Assembly (NCBI GenBank): GCA_031404155.1
Contig: JANNGZ010000319.1
Span: 1-5,748, forward strand
DNA length: 5,748 nucleotides
Reading direction: 5' to 3'
DNA from: JANNGZ01 sp031404155
GTDB taxonomy: Bacteria; Pseudomonadota; Gammaproteobacteria; Burkholderiales; Burkholderiaceae_C
Both the position numbers and the translations under genes were made by a program. Shown here piece by piece: positions 1 to 4,416 of this stretch (within the stretch, counting starts at the first letter, position 1; every line of letters starts with the position of its first letter). The notes under the pieces are model-generated. The model worked only from the letters and a program-made list of their open reading frames with translations. It was not told where the DNA came from and ran no database searches.

Positions 1-262
1 CTCGGCCAACGAACGCGCGATCCAGGCCGAGCTTAAAAGTGCCTCGATCGGCAAGACCACGCTGGTGATTGCGCACCGCCTGTCGACCGTGGTGGACGCG
101 CACACCATCGTGGTGATGGAGCAGGGCCGCGTGGTCGAGCAAGGCGGTCACGCCGAGTTGCTCGCGCGCGACGGCAGCTACGCCCGCATGTGGCGCTTGC
201 AGCGAAGCCAGCCGGATGCAGTGGAAGCCGCCACCGCGGTCCGCGAGACGAGCGGGCTATGA
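1..262 (+). CDS. ABC exporter, Atm1/HMT1-like, C-terminal end (partial)
   Basis: This is the 3' end of an ABC exporter gene; the start lies outside the window and the reading frame begins at base 2. The visible 86 residues are the end of the nucleotide-binding domain. SANERAIQAEL is the segment directly after the D-loop, LVIAHRLSTV carries the switch (H-loop) histidine, and VVMEQGRVVEQGGHAELL is the final strand region typical of exporter ATPases. The wording SANERAIQAEL followed by KTTLVIAHRLSTVVDAH resembles the Atm1/HMT1 group, which exports glutathione- or metal-linked compounds from the cytoplasm; MsbA-like lipid exporters are the alternative. Membrane segments, Walker A and signature motif are not visible, so the substrate cannot be judged. 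The TGA stop is at 260-262, only 3 bases before the convergent terminator stem. Confidence 0.85.
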   Translation, partial: SANERAIQAELKSASIGKTTLVIAHRLSTVVDAHTIVVMEQGRVVEQGGHAELLARDGSYARMWRLQRSQPDAVEAATAVRETSGL

Positions 263-290
263 AAAAGCCCCTCGGGGTCACCGAGGGGCT
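262..290 (-). terminator. Intrinsic terminator of the PEP-CTERM gene
   Basis: A perfect 10-bp stem, agcccctcgg (266-275) with ccgaggggct (281-290), closes on the 5-base loop ggtca. Read on the minus strand, the stem is followed by TTTTTC (bases 266-261), the classical layout of a Rho-independent terminator for the gene ending at 319, 28 bases upstream. On the plus strand the stem follows the exporter stop codon but only ggttcag comes after it, so termination of the exporter transcript would be less efficient. The hairpin separates two convergent genes. Confidence 0.85.
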
Positions 291-318
291 GGTTCAGAAC
301 TCCTGGCCGGGTCGAGGC

Positions 319-1083
319 TCAGCGTGAGCGGCGGCGCCGGGTGGTGAAGCCGACGGCGGCCAGGCCGACGGCCATCAGCGCGTAGGTGGACGGCTCGGGG
401 ATCGGTGACATCGGCGGCGTGACGACCGGCGGATCGATCGGCGGGATGACCACCGGCGGCGGATCGAGCGGCGGCGGCAGCGGCGGCGGCGGATCGATAG
501 GCGGAATTACCACTGGCGGCGGTGCACCCGCCGGGAGCAGGTTGCTGAAGGTCACGTTGTCGAACACCACGCGCAGCGACGTGCCGCCGAAGACCACCGA
601 ATGCGCGACACCCTGGAAGCTGGCCGCAGCCGTAGCCCAGTTCTCCCAGCCGCCGGTGGCTCCGGTGCCGAGGTTGGCCAGGTTGAGCGTGGCCAGCAGG
701 CTGCCCTGGCCGTCCAGGCCGGCGAACAGGGCCACCGTGGCGGCTTCCGAAATGGTGGAGTAGCTGAGCGAGAAGCCGGTGTCGAATCCGTTGGCCACGT
801 TGGCGACACCCTGGCCGGCGACAATCGCCATCACCGCGACGCCGCCGGGCACGTTGATGGTGTTGGCCGTGCCCTGACTACCCAAGGCGACCACCGCGTA
901 CGCGACCGGGTTGAACACCACGCCCTGGTCGGCGTAGAAGTCCAGAATCTGCGCCGGAGAGAACTCGGCCGCATCGACATCGAACACCGAGATGTCCTCG
1001 AAGCCCAGTGTGACCAGGGCTGCCGAGGCGGGCAGGCAGGCCGCGAGCGCGGCGGCGGCGATCAGCGGGCGAAGGGTTCTCAT
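319..1083 (-). CDS. Secreted PEP-CTERM protein with proline-rich linker
   Basis: The product is 254 residues, predicted to be exported and sorted by an exosortase. The ATG at 1083 is chosen because it opens a signal peptide (MRTLRPLIAAAALAACLPASA, residues 1-21, likely cleavage after ASA) and is preceded by GAGGT at 1096-1092, 8 bases away; the longer TTG frame from 1185 would put 34 arginine/proline-rich residues before the signal. Residues 22-180 form a hydrophobic, glycine/alanine-rich, probably beta-sheet body ending in VVFDNVTF, a phrase often seen in this class. Residues 188-228 are a proline-rich linker with a 12-residue repeat. The C-terminus is a complete PEP-CTERM signal: PEP at 229-231, a hydrophobic helix about 233-247, then RRRR at 249-252. 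In known systems such proteins are processed by exosortase and tied to exopolysaccharide or floc formation. No exosortase gene is in the window. The exact function of the body domain is not recognised. LAAC at 13-16 resembles a lipobox. Confidence 0.85.
   Translation of the reverse strand: MRTLRPLIAAAALAACLPASAALVTLGFEDISVFDVDAAEFSPAQILDFYADQGVVFNPVAYAVVALGSQGTANTINVPGGVAVMAIVAGQGVANVANGFDTGFSLSYSTISEAATVALFAGLDGQGSLLATLNLANLGTGATGGWENWATAAASFQGVAHSVVFGGTSLRVVFDNVTFSNLLPAGAPPPVVIPPIDPPPPLPPPLDPPPVVIPPIDPPVVTPPMSPIPEPSTYALMAVGLAAVGFTTRRRRSR
427..522 (-). repeat. Duplicated segment coding for the proline-rich linker
   Basis: Within the PEP-CTERM gene, bases 522-487 and 462-427 (read on the minus strand) both encode PPPVVIPPIDPP, residues 188-199 and 208-219, a 60-base period. 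They are separated by another proline-rich stretch, and a shortened PPVVTPP follows. The two DNA copies differ at several third positions, so the duplication is not fresh. Such a linker probably spaces the folded body from the membrane-anchored sorting signal. Confidence 0.75.
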
Positions 1084-1174
1084 GGGGCGGTACCTCGGAG
1101 GGTGAAGGCTGGCTGAAGTCGGTGGTGGCAGGGGCCGATGTCTCCTGAGCCCTGCTGCCAAACCTGACGAAGCG

Positions 1175-1204
1175 ACTTTAGCCAAGGGCGGTGCCTTCGG
1201 CCAA
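1175..1204 (-). promoter_or_regulatory. Candidate promoter for the PEP-CTERM gene
   Basis: On the minus strand TTGGCC (1204-1199) and TAAAGT (1180-1175) are separated by 18 bases, a weak sigma-70-like match that would give a leader of about 85 bases before the ATG at 1083. The same stretch also holds a near match to a sigma-54 promoter (GGCAC and TTGGC), but with spacing wrong by one base. Both readings are by eye only. Confidence 0.3.
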
Positions 1205-1224
1205 GCCCGTTACCCCTTCGTTTG

Positions 1225-1239
1225 CGGGGGAGCCCCCCG
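1225..1239. other. Small GC hairpin in the divergent intergenic region
   Basis: cggggg (1225-1230) and cccccg (1234-1239) form a perfect 6-bp stem on a 3-base loop, agc. There is no T run on either side, so it is not an obvious terminator. It lies between the PEP-CTERM and LysR genes and recalls the C-run/G-run core of the dispersed repeats elsewhere in the window, but the flanks do not align well enough to call it a copy. Confidence 0.4.
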
Positions 1240-1246
1240 ATCTCGC

Positions 1247-1274
1247 TTGACAAGCGGTAACAGGCTTGTTTCAA
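1247..1274 (+). promoter_or_regulatory. Interrupted palindrome, candidate LysR operator with a -35-like TTGACA
   Basis: TTGACAAGC (1247-1255) is mirrored by GCTTGT-TT-CAA (1264-1274): the arms are complementary over nine positions except for two extra T residues on the right, with an 8-base centre, ggtaacag. TTGACA at 1247-1252 also equals the sigma-70 -35 consensus, but no good -10 follows at 16-18 bases. LysR regulators often bind dyads with T and A ends in the divergent region next to their own gene, so this is a plausible autoregulatory site about 85 bases upstream of the regulator. Confidence 0.35.
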
Positions 1275-1345
1275 GCCGATCGGCCCGAGCCTGGCCGTAG
1301 TTCGGGCGGGGCCCTGGGTGGGCCGCAACGGCCAGGCGCCGTCGT

Positions 1346-1351
1346 TAAACT
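1346..1351 (+). promoter_or_regulatory. Candidate -10 element for a leaderless lysR transcript
   Basis: TAAACT ends 7 bases before the chosen GTG at 1359, about the distance from a -10 hexamer to the transcription start. No Shine-Dalgarno sequence is visible before 1359, so the message may be leaderless. No convincing -35 is seen 16-18 bases upstream, which keeps this weak. Confidence 0.25.
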
Positions 1352-1358
1352 GCCCGTG

Positions 1359-2387
1359 GTGGAAACCAAGTGGCTCGAGGACTTTGTCAGCCTTGCCGAG
1401 ACGCGCAGCTTCTCGCGCTCGGCGCAATTGAGGCATGTCACGCAGCCGGCGTTTTCGCGCCGCATCCAGGCGCTGGAAGCTTGGGCCGGGATCGACCTGG
1501 TCGACCGCTCGTCCTACCCGACACGTTTGACACCCGCCGGCGAGACCCTGCATGCCCAGGCGCTCGAAGTGCTCGGCGGTTTGCAGGCGGCGCGCAACAT
1601 GATGCGCGCGCACCAGGCGAGCAGCCACGACACGATCGGCTTCGCGGTGCCGCACACGCTGGCCTTCACTTTCTTTCCGCATTGGTTGATGGATTTGCGC
1701 CAGCGCTTCGGCGCGATGGCGTCGACAACGGGGCCGCTCCCGGGATCGGCTCACGCCGCCGGGGGGCGAACGCCCACGGGCGTTCTGGGGGCGGGGTTTC
1801 GCTGCCGCTTGATCGCGCTGAATGTGCACGACGCTGTGCTGAGGCTCACCGAAGGCGGCTGCGACCTGCTGATCGCCTACCACCACGCCTCGCAGCCCTT
1901 GCAGTTGTCCAGCGAGCGCTACGAAATGCTGAGCCTGGGCCACGAAACGCTGGCGCCTTATGCCAAGGCCAACCTCCAGGGGCAGCCGATGTTCCTGCTG
2001 CCGCCGCAGGGTGGCGCGCCGGTGCCGTTTCTCGGCTTCGCGCCGGGTGCGTACATGGCGCGCATGGTCGAGCAGATCGTCAAGCAGGCCGGCACGCCAC
2101 TGCCGCTGGACACCATCTACGAGACCGACATGGCCGAGGGCCTGAAGGCGATGGCGCTGGAAGGCCACGGCCTGGCCTTCCTGCCCGCCAGCTCGGTGCG
2201 CAAGGAGCTGCGCGCGCGCCGCCTCGTCTCGGCGGCGCCGGAGGGCGGCTACTCGCTGACCATGGAGGTGCGCATCTACCGCGAGCGGCCCGAGGTGGCG
2301 CGCCATTCGAAGGCGGGCGCCCAGGCGCTGTGGGAGTTCTTGCGCGCGGGCTGCAAGCGCAACGCTGCGCTGCGGGTTAGCCCGTAG
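1359..2387 (+). CDS. LysR-type regulator, HypT/YjiE-like, with an in-frame insertion
   Basis: The 342-residue product is a cytoplasmic transcription factor. The GTG at 1359 is chosen over the adjacent GTG at 1356 and the TTG at 1266 because it gives METKWL, the N-terminus of E. coli HypT (YjiE) as I recall it. The winged helix-turn-helix covers about residues 1-60, with recognition helix QPAFSRRIQALE at 29-40; a linker helix follows, then the substrate-binding domain from about residue 92. Residues 123-149 (bases 1725-1805) are out of character: a Gly/Pro/Ala-rich stretch between FGAMAS and RLIALNVHDAV, where relatives run straight through. Without it the protein would be about 315 residues, a normal family length. 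The DNA there is a diverged dispersed repeat. E. coli HypT responds to hypochlorite through methionine oxidation; whether this protein does is unknown. It lies 187 bases upstream of gltI on the same strand and may regulate that operon. With an insertion in the effector domain, function may be altered, though the frame is open to the TAG stop. Confidence 0.9.
   Translation: METKWLEDFVSLAETRSFSRSAQLRHVTQPAFSRRIQALEAWAGIDLVDRSSYPTRLTPAGETLHAQALEVLGGLQAARNMMRAHQASSHDTIGFAVPHTLAFTFFPHWLMDLRQRFGAMASTTGPLPGSAHAAGGRTPTGVLGAGFRCRLIALNVHDAVLRLTEGGCDLLIAYHHASQPLQLSSERYEMLSLGHETLAPYAKANLQGQPMFLLPPQGGAPVPFLGFAPGAYMARMVEQIVKQAGTPLPLDTIYETDMAEGLKAMALEGHGLAFLPASSVRKELRARRLVSAAPEGGYSLTMEVRIYRERPEVARHSKAGAQALWEFLRAGCKRNAALRVSP
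1731..1796 (-). repeat. Dispersed palindromic repeat, inverted copy inside the LysR gene
   Basis: Read on the minus strand this segment aligns with the copies at 3477-3551 and 4337-4414. In order it shows cgccccca, a hairpin of gaacgccc and gggcgttc (1785-1778 with 1775-1768, 2-base centre), a C run (1766-1761), then agccg and gggagcggccc. The last 11 bases (1741-1731) are identical to 3527-3537 in the gltI-gltJ copy. It encodes most of the extra residues 123-149 of the regulator. No clear target-site duplication flanks it, so the exact ends are uncertain. Confidence 0.65.
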
Positions 2388-2459
2388 CGATCATGTTGTT
2401 GCTGCATGCCGGGTGAGTGCATCGGCATTGGCGCCGATCCGTCGGGCCCCGTCCAATCG

Positions 2460-2482
2460 CGCCTCGTCGGCACTCCGAGGCG
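2460..2482 (+). other. Hairpin between lysR and gltI
   Basis: cgcctcg (2460-2466) pairs with cgaggcg (2476-2482) over 7 bases, with a 9-base loop. It is 73 bases after the lysR stop. No T run follows, so it is at best a weak terminator of lysR or a leader structure. A second, shorter dyad, atcggc with gccgat, is at 2421-2438. Confidence 0.3.
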
Positions 2483-2528
2483 AACTACTTGCGGGCTTGT
2501 CCGTGGTACCCCGTAGGTCCGGCCTTCC

Positions 2529-2534
2529 TAGAAT
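2529..2534 (+). promoter_or_regulatory. Candidate -10 element of the gltI promoter
   Basis: TAGAAT matches five of six bases of the sigma-70 -10 consensus and lies 40 bases upstream of the gltI start, in an AT-richer stretch (2531-2570) unlike the coding DNA around it. A matching -35 at the right distance is not evident; TTGTCC at 2497-2502 is too far (26 bases). A promoter that needs an activator, such as the neighbouring LysR protein, would look like this. Confidence 0.4.
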
Positions 2535-2574
2535 CGCGTTTTGATTTTCCCCCCAATCGTTTGAAGGAATCCCA

Positions 2575-3474
2575 ATGAAGAAGTCGTTGATCGCCCTGGC
2601 CGCACTGCTGGTCACGGGCCTGGTGCATGCGCAAGCCACCGACACCTTGAAAAAGATCAAGGACAGCGGCAGCGTCACGATGGGCGTGCGCGAGTCCTCC
2701 GGCGCGCTGAGCTTCACGCTCGGCGACGGCAAGTACGCAGGCTTTCACGTCGAGGTTTGCCAGCTTGTGCTGGGCGACATCCAGAAGTCGCTCGGCCTGG
2801 CCAAGCTGGACGTGAAGTACCAGGCCGTGACCTCGCAGAACCGCATTCCGTTGACCCAGAACGGCACCGTGGACATCGAGTGCGGCTCCACCACCAACAA
2901 TGCCACGCGCCAGAAGGACGTGGCCTTTGCGCCCACCACCTTCGTGGAAGAAGTGCGCATCGCGGCAAAGGCCAACTCGGGCATCACCTCGATCGGACAG
3001 CTGGCCAACAAGAAGGTGGCCACCACCACTGGGACCACCTCGGTGCAGCACCTGCGCAAACATGAACGCGGCGCCAACATCAACTTTGACGAAGTCTTCG
3101 GCAAGGACCACGCCGACAGCTTCCTGCTGCTGGAAAGTGGCCGCGCCGACGCCTTTGTGATGGACGGCCAGATCCTGGCCGGGCTGATCTCGAAATCGAA
3201 GGCGCCCGCCGACTACAAAATCGTCGGCGAAGTGCTCTCGGTGGAGCCGATCGCAATCATGTACCGCAAGGACGACGCCGCATTCAAGAAGGCGGTGGAC
3301 GACAGCGTGCGCGGGCTGATCAAGTCCGGCGAAATCGCCAAGCTGTACGACAAGTGGTTCATGCAGGCGATCCCGCCGGCGAACACCAAGGTGGGCTTGC
3401 CATTATCGGAAGCCACCAAGGCGGCCTGGGCGAACCCGAACGACAAGCCGATGGAAGACTACGCCAAGAAGTAG
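2575..3474 (+). CDS. gltI: Glutamate/aspartate ABC transporter, periplasmic binding protein
   Basis: The 299-residue product binds acidic amino acids in the periplasm and delivers them to GltJK. The ATG at 2575 has AAGGA at 2564-2568, 6 bases upstream, and opens a clear signal peptide (KK, hydrophobic core, likely cleavage after VHA at residue 19). The mature part is a family 3 solute-binding protein. It shares with E. coli GltI the phrases RESSG (39-43), SQNRIPL (87-93), QNGTVDIECGSTTNN (95-109) with R112, TGTTS (152-156), KDHADSF (177-183), ESGRADAF and, near the end, FDKWF-like YDKWF and IPP. These include the arginine, serine and threonine residues expected to hold the ligand. Cys62 and Cys103 are the only cysteines and could form a disulfide. 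It is the first gene of the putative gltIJKL operon; a 155-base gap with a hairpin repeat follows, which may favour high expression of the binding protein. Confidence 0.92.
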   Translation: MKKSLIALAALLVTGLVHAQATDTLKKIKDSGSVTMGVRESSGALSFTLGDGKYAGFHVEVCQLVLGDIQKSLGLAKLDVKYQAVTSQNRIPLTQNGTVDIECGSTTNNATRQKDVAFAPTTFVEEVRIAAKANSGITSIGQLANKKVATTTGTTSVQHLRKHERGANINFDEVFGKDHADSFLLLESGRADAFVMDGQILAGLISKSKAPADYKIVGEVLSVEPIAIMYRKDDAAFKKAVDDSVRGLIKSGEIAKLYDKWFMQAIPPANTKVGLPLSEATKAAWANPNDKPMEDYAKK

Positions 3475-3476
3475 AC

Positions 3477-3551
3477 GGCCCCTAGACGCCTCCGGCGTCG
3501 TCCCCCGAGGGGAGCTCAGGCCGCTTGGGAGCGGCCCAGCGCTGGCCTGAG
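3477..3551 (+). repeat. Dispersed palindromic repeat between gltI and gltJ
   Basis: Three bases after the gltI stop begins a string of three hairpins: gacgcc-tcc-ggcgtc (3485-3499), tcccc-cga-gggga (3501-3513), and a long one in which ctcaggcc (3515-3522) pairs with ggcctgag (3544-3551); its inner part can alternatively form ggccgc-ttggga-gcggcc (3519-3536). Bases 3477-3512 align without gaps to 4340-4375 between gltJ and gltK, with identical ends ggcccc and cccccgagggg. As with REP sequences behind malE, such structures could stabilise the upstream message or lower readthrough into gltJ. Confidence 0.75.
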
Positions 3552-3617
3552 GCCGCAGTGGCTTCCCTCGCGGCGCGGGAATGAACCGAAGCTTTTTGCC
3601 GCGCAAGCGGTCTGCAC

Positions 3618-3623
3618 GAGGAG
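3618..3623 (+). promoter_or_regulatory. gltJ: Ribosome binding site deciding the TTG start of gltJ
   Basis: GAGGAG lies 6 bases before TTG at 3630. No ATG or GTG in frame with this spacing exists nearby, and the TTG gives an N-terminus (MGTWDWQVFLQ) that aligns with E. coli GltJ. A small GNRA-type hairpin, ccgc-gcaa-gcgg (3599-3610), sits 7 bases upstream of the site. Confidence 0.75.
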
Positions 3624-3629
3624 CAACGC

Positions 3630-4334
3630 TTGGGCACCTGGGACTGGCAGGTCTTTCTGCAAGACACCGGTGGTGGGCAGACCTACCTCGACTGGATGCT
3701 CTCGGCCTGGGGCTGGACGCTCAGCGTCGCGGTGCTGTCGCTGGTCGTCGCGCTGTTCGCGGGCTCCCTGATGGGCATCCTGCGCACCACGCCGCACAGG
3801 GGGTTGGTGTTCATCGGCAATGCCTGGACCGAGCTCTTCCGCAACATCCCGTTGTTGGTCCAGATCTTCCTCTGGTACCACGTGATCCCGTCGATCTTCC
3901 TGGTGCTGCGCGGGGTGCCGAGCTTCGTCCTCGTGGTGTTCGCGCTCGGCTTCTTCACCTCGGCACGCATCTCCGAGCAGGTCAAGGCGGGCATCCAGAG
4001 CCTGCCGCGCGGGCAGCGTTATGCCGGCCTGGCGGTGGGCTTGACGCTGCCGCAAACCTACCGCTACGTGCTGCTGCCGATGGCGTTTCGCATCGTCATC
4101 CCGCCGCTGACCAGCGAGTCGATGAACATCATCAAGAACTCCTCGGTGGCGTTTGCGGTGAGCATCGCCGAACTCACCATGTTCGCGATGCAGGCGCAGG
4201 AGGAAACCTCGCGCGGCGTCGAGATTTATCTCGCGGTGACCGCGCTGTACTTCGTCTCGGCGTTCACGATCAACCGCATCGCGCTGTTCATCGAAAACCG
4301 GGTCCAGGTGCCCGGCATGGTGGGGAGCAAATGA
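3630..4334 (+). CDS. gltJ: Glutamate/aspartate ABC transporter permease
   Basis: The 234-residue inner-membrane permease pairs with GltK to form the translocation channel. Start is a TTG, chosen because of the strong GAGGAG site 6 bases upstream and the match of MGTWDWQVFLQ to the E. coli protein. Membrane helices are visible at about 24-51, 66-92, 97-112 and 198-222, with a further hydrophobic stretch around 146-160. The cytoplasmic EAA loop that docks on the ATPase is at about 116-160 (EQVKAGIQSLPRGQ, then GLTLPQTYRYVLLP). ELFRNIPLLVQ (68-78) is characteristic of the HisM/GltJ class of polar amino acid permeases. The C-terminus ends VQVPGMVGSK, like E. coli RLPGNMGGK. The TGA stop at 4332-4334 overlaps an ATG (TGATG), beginning a 27-codon frame that runs through the repeat to gltK. 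Confidence 0.92.
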   Translation: MGTWDWQVFLQDTGGGQTYLDWMLSAWGWTLSVAVLSLVVALFAGSLMGILRTTPHRGLVFIGNAWTELFRNIPLLVQIFLWYHVIPSIFLVLRGVPSFVLVVFALGFFTSARISEQVKAGIQSLPRGQRYAGLAVGLTLPQTYRYVLLPMAFRIVIPPLTSESMNIIKNSSVAFAVSIAELTMFAMQAQEETSRGVEIYLAVTALYFVSAFTINRIALFIENRVQVPGMVGSK

Positions 4335-4336
4335 TG

Positions 4337-4414
4337 GTGGGCCCCCACGTCGCTTCGCTCCTGCCCCCCGAGGGGTCGCAGGCCGTCCCTTGGGGCGGCC
4401 CGGCGGGAGGCCTG
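4337..4414 (+). repeat. Dispersed palindromic repeat between gltJ and gltK, flanked by TGATG
   Basis: The 78 bases between two TGATG copies (4332-4336 and 4415-4419) contain ggcccc (4340-4345), cccc-cga-gggg (4365-4375), and a strong hairpin ggccgtcc-cttg-gggcggcc (4381-4400, one G-T pair). The order and spacing match the copy at 3477-3551: the distance from ggcccc to cccccgagggg is 25 bases in both, and both continue with aggccg and a gcggccc-type arm. TGATG on both sides looks like a 5-bp target-site duplication. The right end, cggcgggagg, provides the gltK ribosome binding site. Confidence 0.75.
4406..4410 (+). promoter_or_regulatory. gltK: Ribosome binding site of gltK, inside the repeat
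   Basis: GGAGG is 6 bases before the ATG at 4417 and lies within the right end of the repeat. It fixes the ATG at 4417 over the TTG at 4390 and GTG at 4414. The last two G of the site could pair in aggcc (4380-4384) with ggcct (4409-4413), competing with the 4381-4400 hairpin, so local folding may affect initiation. Confidence 0.75.
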
Positions 4415-4416
4415 TG

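Noticed and set aside
266..290. Terminator hairpin as a fourth copy of the dispersed repeat, because it shares ccgagggg
   Set aside because: Only the short C-run/G-run core is similar; it lacks the ggcccc start and the gcggccc arm, and the T run explains it as an ordinary terminator.
1084..1185. N-terminal extension of the PEP-CTERM protein to a TTG at 1185
   Set aside because: It would add 34 Arg/Pro-rich residues before a normal signal peptide, whereas the ATG at 1083 has a GAGGT site at good spacing.
1266..1358. N-terminal extension of the LysR protein to a TTG at 1266
   Set aside because: The 31 extra residues are low-complexity Gly/Pro/Arg, and the helix-turn-helix family begins at METKW, encoded from 1359.
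1080..2306. Minus-strand open frame of 408 codons opposite the LysR gene
   Set aside because: It is very rich in Arg, His, Gln and Ala with no recognisable motif, and lies antisense to a well-supported gene; GC-rich codon use commonly opens such frames.
3485..3551. CRISPR-like array, since several palindromes follow one another
   Set aside because: The three hairpins differ in sequence and length, and there are no regular spacers between identical repeats.
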